From Mucilaginibacter conchicola (GTDB lineage Bacteria > Bacteroidota > Bacteroidia > Sphingobacteriales > Sphingobacteriaceae): a DNA stretch of 64,000 bases. The notes beneath the pieces were generated by a model that worked only from the letters and a program-made list of their open reading frames with translations, was not told the DNA's origin and did no database searches. The first letter of the stretch is position 1. Each line of letters starts with the position of its first letter. The stretch lies in contig NZ_QWDC01000002.1 in assembly GCF_003432115.1 (NCBI RefSeq), forward strand, positions 806,001-870,000, read 5' to 3'. Made by a program: the position numbers and the translations under genes. Positions 43,788 through 51,496 of the stretch are shown here, in pieces.

Positions 43788-44972
43788 CTAATAAAGCAAA
43801 TTATCATACGGATACCTGGCCGTATGCACCTGCTTCACATAATCATAAAGCAGGTTACGGAACTCTTCTACATTCTCTTTCTGGGTTGCAGAAATAAAAA
43901 TAGCCGGGCTGTTGTTCTTGGCCATCCAGCTGTGCCTGAAATCATCAAGGGTGATAGGCTCCTGCTCTACATTAATGTTATGGTCCTCGGGCTTAAAGGC
44001 ATCTATCTTGTTGAAAACCGTTATCATGGTTTTATCGATAGCGCCCAGGTCCTTCAGGGTTTCATTAACAGTGCGGATCTGATCCTCAAAGTTGGGATGC
44101 GATACGTCAACCACGTGTATCAAAATATCCGCTTCGCGGACTTCATCCAACGTAGATTTAAAACACTCCACCAAATGGTGAGGTAACTTGCGGATAAACC
44201 CAACCGTATCTGACAGCAGGAACGGCACGTTCTCTATCACCACTTTCCTAACCGTGGTATCAAGCGTTGCGAAGAGCTTGTTCTCGGCAAACACTTCCGA
44301 TTTAGAAAGCATGTTCATGATGGTTGATTTACCAACGTTGGTATAGCCCACCAATGCCACGCGGATGAGTTGCTGGCGGTTTTTACGTTGGGTCTCGTTC
44401 TGCCTGTCGATAAGCTTCAAGCGTTCCTTAAGTAACGAGATCTTGTTCAGGATCAAACGCCTGTCTGTCTCAATCTGCGACTCGCCCGGGCCACGCATAC
44501 CAATACCACCTTTCTGGCGCTCTAAGTGGGTCCAGAGGCGGGTTAGGCGTGGCAGCAGGTATTGCAGCTGGGCCAGTTCTACCTGGGTTTTAGCCTGGGC
44601 CGTTTGCGCACGGCCGGCAAAAATATCAAGGATCAGGTTACTTCTGTCCAGGATCTTCACCTGCAATTCGTTCTCAATGTTACGCAGTTGTGATGGCGAC
44701 AATTCATCGTCAAAAACAACCATATCAATCTCTTCAGACTTTACATAGTCTTTTATCTCATCGAGTTTACCTGTACCCACGAAGGTTGCACGCTCGGGGC
44801 GCAGCAGCTTTTGGGTGAACGCCTTTTCGGTTTTACCACCGGCAGTCATCACCAGGAACTCTAATTCTTCTAAATATTCTTTTTCCTGAGCCTCGGTCTC
44901 GTTAGGTGTAATCACCCCCACCAGTACGGCCCTTTCCTGCTTCACAGCAGTATCATAAAATTTTTGTTTCAT
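43788..44972 (-). CDS. hflX: HflX ribosome-associated GTPase
   Basis: HflX binds 50S or 70S ribosomes and helps split stalled ones. The 394-residue protein has an N-terminal HflX domain, the linker RQKGGIGMRGPGESQIETDRR seen in parts (about 153-173), and a G domain with G1 GYTNVGKST near residue 208, G3 DTVGFI, and G4 FNKIDA. No SD-like sequence is present. It converges with pepT. Confidence 0.95.
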   Translation of the reverse strand: MKQKFYDTAVKQERAVLVGVITPNETEAQEKEYLEELEFLVMTAGGKTEKAFTQKLLRPERATFVGTGKLDEIKDYVKSEEIDMVVFDDELSPSQLRNIENELQVKILDRSNLILDIFAGRAQTAQAKTQVELAQLQYLLPRLTRLWTHLERQKGGIGMRGPGESQIETDRRLILNKISLLKERLKLIDRQNETQRKNRQQLIRVALVGYTNVGKSTIMNMLSKSEVFAENKLFATLDTTVRKVVIENVPFLLSDTVGFIRKLPHHLVECFKSTLDEVREADILIHVVDVSHPNFEDQIRTVNETLKDLGAIDKTMITVFNKIDAFKPEDHNINVEQEPITLDDFRHSWMAKNNSPAIFISATQKENVEEFRNLLYDYVKQVHTARYPYDNLLY

Positions 44973-44990
44973 TCAGTAAACTGATTATAG

Positions 44991-45080
44991 CCTCTCCCTA
45001 ACCCCTCTCCAAGGGAGAGGCGCTCTTATATAACTATTCTTTTTAAGTCTCCCCTTTCGGGGGAGATTTAGAGGGGCTTA
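44991..45080. repeat. Palindromic repeats upstream of hflX
   Basis: The gap 44973-45380 holds no supported gene. A CCTCTCC...GGGAGAGG palindrome (44991-45020) and an AAGTCTCCCC...GGGGCTTA element (45045-45080) occupy its start. The rest is AT-rich with only a short TATGAACA / TGTTCATA hairpin near 45218. Confidence 0.75.
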
Positions 45081-45380
45081 TTAAACCACAAAGGTACGCA
45101 TAAAGCTACCTCATTAATAAACACATAGAAGTGGTTATGTTTCACATAGTAAAAAAGTGTTTTGTATTAACAGATCGCTTCGGCATAAACGCATCAGGAA
45201 GCGGTTGAAAAAGGTGCTATGAACAGTGTGTTCATAACAAAAACTTTCACGCTAATCCCTTGGGGATGGCTATTCGAAAGTATGGTGTGGAGAGTATTAC
45301 ATCAACATGATGGTGCAAAGATATTGAATTAAGGGTTTAATTACAAACCGCTGCCGGCCAATTGCGCCGGTTAGGATCTT

Positions 45381-45803
45381 TTAAAACCAGGGAACTATGT
45401 ACAGGCTACGGTGCGTCACTTTAATTTCAAAGTCTCTTTTTAGCATAAACATGTTATCTCTGCTACTGGCAAGTAATATGTTCATCGTAAAAACTAATGT
45501 TGCCAAAATGATCAAAATACCTGAAAGAAACATAGGTGCTTTGTTGAGGTCAGTAATCTTTTTGAGGAATAAGAATATGACTAACCAAAATAATAGATAG
45601 ACTATGAAATCGATAAATAATGGTATCAGGAAAAATTGGTCAGACATGGATGTATGAAATCCTTTACAAGTGTAAAGAAAAGGAAACCCTGTAAAACCTA
45701 CCGACCCGATATCGTCTACAAATGCGGTCGTCCGCATTGTAACTACTGAGAAGCAAATAACAGCAAGCGGAATCACAAACTTTACTATTATTTGCTTCAT
45801 CAT
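45381..45803 (-). CDS. Membrane protein of unknown function, last gene of the trp unit
   Basis: The 140-residue protein has an N-terminal signal or anchor helix and two further helices (about 58-80 and 92-112), and was not recognised. Its base composition is AT-richer than trpC's. It starts 2 bp after the trpC stop and is therefore probably cotranscribed with trpE-trpG-trpC, in the place where trpF often stands. A link to tryptophan synthesis is not shown by the sequence. Confidence 0.65.
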   Translation of the reverse strand: MMKQIIVKFVIPLAVICFSVVTMRTTAFVDDIGSVGFTGFPFLYTCKGFHTSMSDQFFLIPLFIDFIVYLLFWLVIFLFLKKITDLNKAPMFLSGILIILATLVFTMNILLASSRDNMFMLKRDFEIKVTHRSLYIVPWF

Positions 45804-45805
45804 TA

Positions 45806-46588
45806 TTATAAGCCTTTTACAAATTCGCGGATAGCAGCACCAGGGTCTGCCTGGCGCATAAAGTTCTCGCCAATTAAAAAGCCTCTGAAACCGGCCTCTT
45901 TCAACTCTTTGATAACCTTGGTGTTACTGATGGCACTTTCTGAGATCTTGATGAACTCATCAGGAATATGCTCAGCCAGTTTAAATGAGTTTTCTACCGA
46001 TACGGTAAAATCAGCAAGGTTGCGGTTGTTTACGCCAATGGCATCCAGGTTAGAGTCGATACTGCGCTCTAACTCTTCCAGGTTGTGCACCTCTAACAAC
46101 ACGCTTAGGCCATGGCTTTTAGCGGCGGCCGCCAGATGTTTGATCTCGGCGGGAGTAAGGATCGCAGCTATCAACAAGATCACATCGGCACCAATGGCTT
46201 TTGCCTCAAGCACCTGGTATTCATCTATCATAAAATCCTTACGCAGGATAGGGATGTTGTTCACCTTGCGGGCAGCGGTAACGTCTTTTTGCGCACCGCC
46301 AAAGAACTGCTCATCGGTTAATACCGATAACGCTGATGCACCTGCAGTGGCATAAGCCTGGGTTACATCCTCAACCAATACCTTATCATTAATAATCCCC
46401 TTTGATGGCGAGCGGCGTTTAAACTCGGCAATGATGCCCGTCCTGTCCGGTGCCAGCAGAAAATCTTTGAACGAGTGGGGCGTTCTGTCAAAATATGGAG
46501 AAGCTTCCAGCTCAGCAATGCTTACCAATTGCTTTGCTGCGGCTACTTCTTTCTTTTTTTGCTCTACTATTTTATCGAGTATGGTCAT
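45806..46588 (-). CDS. trpC: Indole-3-glycerol-phosphate synthase
   Basis: TrpC closes the indole ring in tryptophan synthesis. The 260-residue TIM-barrel protein has FKRRSPSKG near residue 54, SVLTDEQFFGG near 90, ILRKDFMIDEYQ near 110, LEVHN near 160 and GVNNRNL near 180, and ends with a phosphate-site GFLIGENFM. It is a single-domain enzyme with no fused TrpF. It lies 137 bp after trpG; the gap contains a palindromic repeat and no trpD. Confidence 0.95.
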   Translation of the reverse strand: MTILDKIVEQKKKEVAAAKQLVSIAELEASPYFDRTPHSFKDFLLAPDRTGIIAEFKRRSPSKGIINDKVLVEDVTQAYATAGASALSVLTDEQFFGGAQKDVTAARKVNNIPILRKDFMIDEYQVLEAKAIGADVILLIAAILTPAEIKHLAAAAKSHGLSVLLEVHNLEELERSIDSNLDAIGVNNRNLADFTVSVENSFKLAEHIPDEFIKISESAISNTKVIKELKEAGFRGFLIGENFMRQADPGAAIREFVKGL

Positions 46589-46617
46589 TTGTTCTAATAC
46601 TAAATTTTAAAAAACAT

Positions 46618-46714
46618 GTCATTTCGAACGAGCAACAGCGAGGAGAAATCTTGTTATTTAAGAAAAGCCACCCTGCAAGTAGTAGCAAGATTTCTCTCTG
46701 TCGTTCGAAATGAC
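46618..46714. repeat. 97-bp palindromic repeat (GTCATTTCGAACGAGC family) between trpG and trpC
   Basis: The outer arms GTCATTTCGAACGA and TCGTTCGAAATGAC and the inner arms GAGAAATCTTG and CAAGATTTCTC are inverted. A second copy is at 61452-61566. It lies inside the probable trp transcript, so it would be transcribed. Confidence 0.85.
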
Positions 46715-46725
46715 AATCAGAGTTA

Positions 46726-47295
46726 TTACGCGTTCAACCAGTTCTGCATCATTTCTTTACCGTACTCGGTCAGCACCGATTCCGGGTGGAACTGTACACC
46801 GCGTACGTTATAGGTTTTGTGGCGCAGTGCCATTACCGAGCTATCCTGCTCATCAATGGCGGTTATTTCCAATACTTCAGGCAATTCTTTTTCAACTACC
46901 CATGAGTGGTAACGACCAACCTTAAAGCTCTCCGGTAATCCTTTAAATAGCGGTTCTGAGCCATCGGTCACTTTAATAGGTGTGGCAATGCCATGCATTG
47001 GCTGCGGCAGGTTGTATAGCTTGCCGCCAAACACCTCGGCAATAGCCTGCTGACCTAAACATACCCCGAACATACTTTTAGTGGGCGCATATTTTTCTAT
47101 CACTTGCAGCAGCAAGCCCGCTTCTGACGGTATGCCCGGCCCCGGCGAAAGGATGATATGGCTGAATTGGTCAACATCTTCCAGCTTAAACTGGTCGTTT
47201 CTCCAAACCTCGCACTGCAGGCCAAGTTCGTTTACCAGATGCACCAGGTTATAGGTGAAAGAATCGTAATTATCTATGATTAAAATATTTTTCAT
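46726..47295 (-). CDS. trpG: Anthranilate synthase component II (glutamine amidotransferase)
   Basis: It supplies ammonia from glutamine to TrpE. The 189-residue class I amidotransferase has ILSPGPGIPSEAG near residue 50, the nucleophile Cys in GVCLGQQA near 78, and the His-Glu pair in VQFHPES near 170. The protein could equally serve PabB in folate synthesis; assignment to tryptophan rests on the neighbouring trpE and trpC. Confidence 0.92.
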   Translation of the reverse strand: MKNILIIDNYDSFTYNLVHLVNELGLQCEVWRNDQFKLEDVDQFSHIILSPGPGIPSEAGLLLQVIEKYAPTKSMFGVCLGQQAIAEVFGGKLYNLPQPMHGIATPIKVTDGSEPLFKGLPESFKVGRYHSWVVEKELPEVLEITAIDEQDSSVMALRHKTYNVRGVQFHPESVLTEYGKEMMQNWLNA

Positions 47296-47387
47296 TTTTT
47301 ACACACCCCTAACCCCTCTCAAGAGGGGAATTAAATTCATTTAAACTAATCTCTATTCTCCAATCACTAATCAACCCGCAAAGCGGC

Positions 47388-48797
47388 TTATAACTCCTGC
47401 GCCAGCTCTATCGCTCTGCGCAATGCTGCAATTTTGTTGTCTACTTCTTTTAATTCGCTTTCGGCTACTGAGCCGGCTACTATACCGGCACCGGCTTGGT
47501 AATGCAGCGTGTTGTTCTTGCTGAGGAACGAACGGATCATGATGGCATGGTTAAAATCGCCGTTGAAACCCATGAAACCGATGGCCCCACTATAAAAACT
47601 GCGTTTGGTTTTCTCGTTCTCGTCTATGATCTCCATTGCCCGGTATTTTGGCGCGCCGCTCAGTGTGCCTGCCGGGAAGGTATCGGCCACTATTTTAAAT
47701 GACGATGTCCCCGGTTTCAGCTTACCACTTACGTGCGATACCAGGTGAATGAGATGCGAATAGTATTGTACTTCTTTAAATGCTTTTACACTTACATCCT
47801 CGCAATGGCGGCTAAGGTCATTACGGGCCAGGTCAACCAGCATTACGTGCTCGGCAGATTCTTTTGGGTCGTTCTCTAAAGCGCGGGCTATTTCGGCATC
47901 TTTCTCATCATCGCCGCTACGCTTAAATGTACCTGCAATTGGGAAAATACTGGCCACGTTATTTTTGATAGTGATCTGTGCCTCTGGTGATGAACCAAAG
48001 ATCCTGAAATCGCCGAAATCAAAATAGAACAAATATGGCGACGGGTTGATGGAGCGCAGTGCACGGTAAACGTTAAACTCATCGCCCTGGAACTGTTTTG
48101 AGAATGCCCTCGATGGTACTATCTGGAAAACATCGCCGCGGTAAATGTGCTGCTTCATTTTCTCTACAATGGCAATAAACTCGTCGCCGGTCAAATTCGA
48201 TTGTTCTTCGGCGGTGCTGCTGAAATCGTACTCGGGGAAGTTTTTGTTCTTGATCAGATCGGCAAGGCGGTCTAAACCGTTGGTTTGCTCCTGACCTTCA
48301 ACCTGGTTATGGAAAATGTAAAGCTCGTTCTTAAAATGATCTATAGCGATAATGTAACTATAGATATGGTATTGCATTACCGGGATCTTACGGTCGGTAT
48401 CGCTATGATCTTTTAATTTAAGGGTCTCAAAATGTTCAACAGCCTCATGGGTAAAGTAGCCAAACAAACCGTTGCTCAGCACTTTTGAGTTGTTGGCTTC
48501 TACATCAAACCTGCCGATAAAATTGTTTATCTCATCAACCAGTTCAAATTCGCCGGGCTGGCTTACCTCTTCTGCTCCATCAGGGAACTTCCTGGTCAGC
48601 ACCCCATCGTTCAGCACAATGCCGCTAAAGGGCTGGCAACAAACAAAACTTAAGCTGTTTTCGCGACTGTGGTAATCCGAACTTTCCAGCAGGAGCGAAT
48701 TAGGGAATACATCGCGCAGGCGCAGGTAAATGCTTACGGGCGTGGTGGTATCTGCCAGCAGCTTTTTATAGGTAGTTGTTATTTTATATTTTTTCAT
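47388..48797 (-). CDS. trpE: Anthranilate synthase component I
   Basis: TrpE converts chorismate to anthranilate. The 469-residue protein has the N-terminal tryptophan-feedback motif LLES near residue 36 and the chorismate-binding domain with GDVFQIVPSRAFSK near 225, and a C-terminal GAPKYRAMEIID and YSGAIGFMGF. It has its own leader region with a peptide containing tandem Trp codons and a terminator, so attenuation by tryptophan is predicted. Confidence 0.95.
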   Translation of the reverse strand: MKKYKITTTYKKLLADTTTPVSIYLRLRDVFPNSLLLESSDYHSRENSLSFVCCQPFSGIVLNDGVLTRKFPDGAEEVSQPGEFELVDEINNFIGRFDVEANNSKVLSNGLFGYFTHEAVEHFETLKLKDHSDTDRKIPVMQYHIYSYIIAIDHFKNELYIFHNQVEGQEQTNGLDRLADLIKNKNFPEYDFSSTAEEQSNLTGDEFIAIVEKMKQHIYRGDVFQIVPSRAFSKQFQGDEFNVYRALRSINPSPYLFYFDFGDFRIFGSSPEAQITIKNNVASIFPIAGTFKRSGDDEKDAEIARALENDPKESAEHVMLVDLARNDLSRHCEDVSVKAFKEVQYYSHLIHLVSHVSGKLKPGTSSFKIVADTFPAGTLSGAPKYRAMEIIDENEKTKRSFYSGAIGFMGFNGDFNHAIMIRSFLSKNNTLHYQAGAGIVAGSVAESELKEVDNKIAALRRAIELAQEL

Positions 48798-48822
48798 TTG
48801 GTTGTCTCAAAGCGTATTAAAC

Positions 48823-48858
48823 AAAAAAACCCGGCGAATTGAGCGTTCGCCGGGTTTC
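48823..48858 (-). terminator. trp attenuator terminator with alternative antiterminator pairing
   Basis: On the minus strand AAACCCGGCGAA pairs with TTCGCCGGGTTT around a 7-base loop, a 12-bp stem followed by a T run, 26 bp before trpE. The upstream part GAAACCCGGC (48849-48858) can instead pair with GCCGG and GTTTC (48904-48908 and 48896-48900) in the leader-peptide frame, which would prevent the terminator. Confidence 0.88.
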
Positions 48859-48877
48859 AATATAGGTTTACATTTGA

Positions 48878-48964
48878 TTAGTGCTGCAAATTCACGAAAC
48901 TATCCGGCTGTCTTACTTTTGTAAGGTGCCACCAATTGTTGTTATGGTTGATAGTTTTGTTCAT
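48878..48964 (-). CDS. trpL: trp operon leader peptide
   Basis: This 28-codon frame begins ATG AAC AAA and encodes MNKTINHNNNWWHLTKV, then about 11 more residues to a TAA at 48878-48880. Two adjacent Trp codons (48929-48934) precede a region that can form an antiterminator, and a strong terminator follows. A ribosome stalled at the Trp codons when tryptophan is scarce should leave the antiterminator free, allowing trpE transcription. The peptide itself needs no other function. The start lies only a few bases from the predicted transcript start. Confidence 0.88.
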   Translation of the reverse strand: MNKTINHNNNWWHLTKVRQPDSFVNLQH

Positions 48965-48972
48965 CGCGGAAG

Positions 48973-49002
48973 CAAAAATATAAAGAAATTTGAATTAACA
49001 AA
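48973..49002 (-). promoter_or_regulatory. Bacteroidota-type promoter of the trp operon
   Basis: On the minus strand TTTG (48999-49002) is followed after 18 bp by TATTTTTG (48973-48980), a match to TTTG / TAnnTTTG with one base short of the usual spacing. Transcription should begin near 48966-48969, almost at the trpL start codon at 48964. Confidence 0.75.
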
Positions 49003-49018
49003 TTTTTTGTCGACTTTT

Positions 49019-49465
49019 TTAGTGGGACATTCCGAAAAAAGGTCGGTGGCTCTGTAAAATAGCTACCACAACCGTTATAAAAGCCAATAAATAAAATAAG
49101 GCAATAACGCGATGTTTCTCGCTCGGAAGGCTGGCTTTCTTAGACTTAGAGTGACCGATAGTGATCAGTACGATGGCAAATATCATCATGGCCAGGTGTT
49201 CAACCGTCCAGTAACGCGCATCAGGATCTTTCATTACACCGCCGCCAAAACGCACAAACGGGCTTAAAAAGTACAGTACAATACCTATTAGTAATTGTGT
49301 ATGTGCCGATATCAATGCAAACAGGTTAAGCTTGCGATTGCCTTCGGTATATGGCTTTTTGCCGAGTAAGCCTGCAAATGCAGTAAAAATGGCTGCAAGC
49401 ACCAGCAGAACAACGATGTACCTAAAGCCTGAGTGAAATTCGAGGAAAAATTTATAAGCGTTCAT
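49019..49465 (-). CDS. Cytochrome-b-like integral membrane protein
   Basis: The 148-residue protein has four hydrophobic helices and His residues near membrane boundaries (EFHSGFRY near residue 11, SAHTQLLIG near 50, VEHLAMM near 85, TIGHSKSK near 105). This pattern is seen in small cytochrome-b-like proteins of Bacteroidota; haem binding is plausible but unproved. An ORF extension to 49594 runs through repeat DNA, and the ATG at 49465 is chosen. Its stop lies 17 bp from the predicted trp -33 element. Confidence 0.7.
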   Translation of the reverse strand: MNAYKFFLEFHSGFRYIVVLLVLAAIFTAFAGLLGKKPYTEGNRKLNLFALISAHTQLLIGIVLYFLSPFVRFGGGVMKDPDARYWTVEHLAMMIFAIVLITIGHSKSKKASLPSEKHRVIALFYLLAFITVVVAILQSHRPFFGMSH

Positions 49466-49564
49466 GAGCGTTGGTTTTTTTTGGTTCGAATATAAGGATT
49501 TTTGCCTCACCCTGCCCTCTCCAAAAGGAGAGGGTTCTAAAAATCCCTTTTTATAAATGATGCC

Positions 49565-49706
49565 ATAGCGATCCGCCGGCTGGCGGAGAAGCAATCTCGT
49601 CGCATGCAGAAAAACGCGAGGAGATTATTAATATGTTTAATTTTTTTAGGCATTAATGAGCTCCCTTCGGTCGGTTGTCCGCGTCGCTGGCGCTCCTCGC
49701 AATGAC
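49565..49706. repeat. Interrupted copy of the CATTGCGA palindrome
   Basis: This matches the 92-bp copy at 11019-11110 (GCGATCCGCCGGCTGGCGG at the left, TCGCTCCTCGCAATGAC-like text at the right), but about 50 bp (49627-49678) are inserted after GAGGAGATT. The insert begins ATTAATATG, contains a second ATTAAT at 49652, and ends GCTCCCTTCGGTCGGTTGT. Bases 49627-49678 have no counterpart in the other copies. Confidence 0.85.
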
Positions 49707-49727
49707 ATGGGTTTATAGACCGGTATG

Positions 49728-50912
49728 CTACTTCGGAAAACTAAACTTACCCATCAACACAGCAGGGTTGCTGCCTATTGGCATCGGCTCGCCGCAAAGG
49801 GCTTCATTACCCAGGGCTGCAAACAGGATAGCTTCTTTAGCATCGGGATTAATGCCGATATCTGAGGTATTGCCGATGGTGGCTTTTGGCAATGCTTTTT
49901 TGATCTGCTCCATTACATAAGGGTTGCGTGCACCACCACCGCTGGCGAAGATGTGCAAATCATCTACCTGAAAATTTTTGGCAATGAATTGTACAATGGT
50001 TCTTGCAGTGAAAGCGCTGAGCGTGGCTACCAGATCTGCCTTGGCGATGTTAAGATCGCGGGTGGCTTGCTGGGCATTGGCAACGTATTCCAGATTGAAT
50101 AACTCCGGGCCGGTGGTTTTGGGGAGTTGCTCGTTAAAAAATGGGTGATGCAATAAAGCTTCAAGCAAAGTATCGTTTACGGTACCCGAATAGGCTATCT
50201 CCGCATCAGCATCATAAGGCTTACCGAAATACTCGCGGCAGGCAGCATCTATCAGCGTATTGCCCGGGCCAATATCTGTTGATATTACTTTTGAAAGATT
50301 ACCATCACCAGGGAGATAGGTGAGGTTAGCAATGCCGCCAATGTTCAACAATATGCGGTTTTCGCTGGGCTTGCTACCCAATATTACATCGCCGTATAAG
50401 GCCAGTGGCGCGCCCTCTCCACCTGCAGCAATATGTTTCTGGCGGAAATCACTGATGGTGATGATGCCGGTTTTAACCGCTATATGATCGCCATCGCCTA
50501 TTTGAAGGGTGGCATTGGCATAACCTGCCTGCCCGTGCTGGTGCTTGGGCGCGTGGTAAATGGTTTGCCCGTGACTGGCGATAAAATCAACCTCAGATGG
50601 TTTGATATTCCAACCAGCCAAAGCCTGTAATATCAATTCGGCATGGTACGTGCCAATGTAGGCGTTCAGCAAAGTAACCTGCTGCAAATCCGCATGGCGT
50701 TTGGCGAACACCTGCTTTACCTCGTCCTTAAATTTATCCTGGTAAGGGATGGTAGTAAAATTGATTAGCTTGAAGCTGGTTTGCACACCGTTACCACTGA
50801 AACTGCACAGGGCAATATCTAAACCATCTAACGATGTGCCCGACATGAGGCCGATACACAAACGCTCCGGCTTTTGTGCGATGGTAAAAAGTTGCTGCAG
50901 GTTTTGATTCAT
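49728..50912 (-). CDS. anmK: Anhydro-N-acetylmuramic acid kinase
   Basis: AnmK phosphorylates and opens 1,6-anhydro-N-acetylmuramic acid released from peptidoglycan turnover. The 394-residue protein has the ASKHA-type phosphate motif GLMSGTSLDGLD near residue 22, NIGGIANLTYL near 190, DIGPGNTLIDA near 215, and SGGGARNP near 320. It is full length. No MurQ gene lies nearby. Nine bp separate it from the DUF3347 gene on the same strand. Confidence 0.94.
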   Translation of the reverse strand: MNQNLQQLFTIAQKPERLCIGLMSGTSLDGLDIALCSFSGNGVQTSFKLINFTTIPYQDKFKDEVKQVFAKRHADLQQVTLLNAYIGTYHAELILQALAGWNIKPSEVDFIASHGQTIYHAPKHQHGQAGYANATLQIGDGDHIAVKTGIITISDFRQKHIAAGGEGAPLALYGDVILGSKPSENRILLNIGGIANLTYLPGDGNLSKVISTDIGPGNTLIDAACREYFGKPYDADAEIAYSGTVNDTLLEALLHHPFFNEQLPKTTGPELFNLEYVANAQQATRDLNIAKADLVATLSAFTARTIVQFIAKNFQVDDLHIFASGGGARNPYVMEQIKKALPKATIGNTSDIGINPDAKEAILFAALGNEALCGEPMPIGSNPAVLMGKFSFPK

Positions 50913-50921
50913 TCAATCAGC

Positions 50922-51407
50922 TTATTTAGCCGCCGCCAAAGTTGCTTTAACCGTACCGCACTCCAGCATCTCGTTACCATAGTATGGATTACGGATATCT
51001 TCGCTCTCGCTTAACCAGGCGGCTTTTTTCATTGGGCAATATTGCTGGTATAAAGTAGTACCATTCAGTTTTAAAGCTGCTAAAAGGCTGTACATATTGT
51101 TTGACAGGCTTTGAAAATGCTCGCGCTGATGATCTATCTTGGTAGTTTCGCTGATGTGGCGGCTATCGAATTTCAATTTATCGAGGTAGGTATTAGCGGT
51201 TCTTTGCTGGGCCGGCGTAAGGTCCTTTAGTGATGCAAGCGCATCTACCAATTCTTTTGAGCGGCTTTTTGCCAAGGTGGCGTTGCTGCCCACCAGTGCA
51301 TTCTTAACACCAATATAAGCCGAGGTTACTTTATCTACCGATGCATTTTGCGCTTTAACCATGCAAACCGAAAGCATCAGGAACAAACTAAGGAATATCT
51401 TTTTCAT
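50922..51407 (-). CDS. Secreted DUF3347 domain protein
   Basis: The 161-residue protein has a signal peptide (MKKIFLSLFLMLSVCMVKAQ), a helical middle part and the DUF3347 C-terminal signature YCPMKKAAWLSESEDIRNPYYG followed by MLECG, seen in parts from about 126. The domain is common in Bacteroidota and often linked to metal efflux proteins; Cys and Met residues fit metal binding. Expected location is the periplasm. It precedes anmK by 9 bp. Confidence 0.88.
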   Translation of the reverse strand: MKKIFLSLFLMLSVCMVKAQNASVDKVTSAYIGVKNALVGSNATLAKSRSKELVDALASLKDLTPAQQRTANTYLDKLKFDSRHISETTKIDHQREHFQSLSNNMYSLLAALKLNGTTLYQQYCPMKKAAWLSESEDIRNPYYGNEMLECGTVKATLAAAK

Positions 51408-51457
51408 ATCAGGGTAAACGTATTTTGGATAAAGATAATATCAAAGGCCGTTAAAGC

Positions 51458-51489
51458 AAAAAAGCATCAGTCGGTAGACTAATGCTTTT
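51458..51489 (-). terminator. Terminator of der
   Basis: AAAAGCATcAGTC and GACTaATGCTTTT form a stem with one mismatch. On the minus strand it is followed by six T residues, 8 bp after the der stop. Confidence 0.75.
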
Positions 51490-51496
51490 CTATTTT

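Noticed and set aside
45219..45332. 37-codon plus-strand frame before the membrane protein gene
   Set aside because: It has no promoter, lipobox or family feature and sits in AT-rich spacer DNA.
49466..49594. N-terminal extension of the cytochrome-b-like protein
   Set aside because: It runs through repeat DNA, and the ATG at 49465 starts a normal membrane protein.
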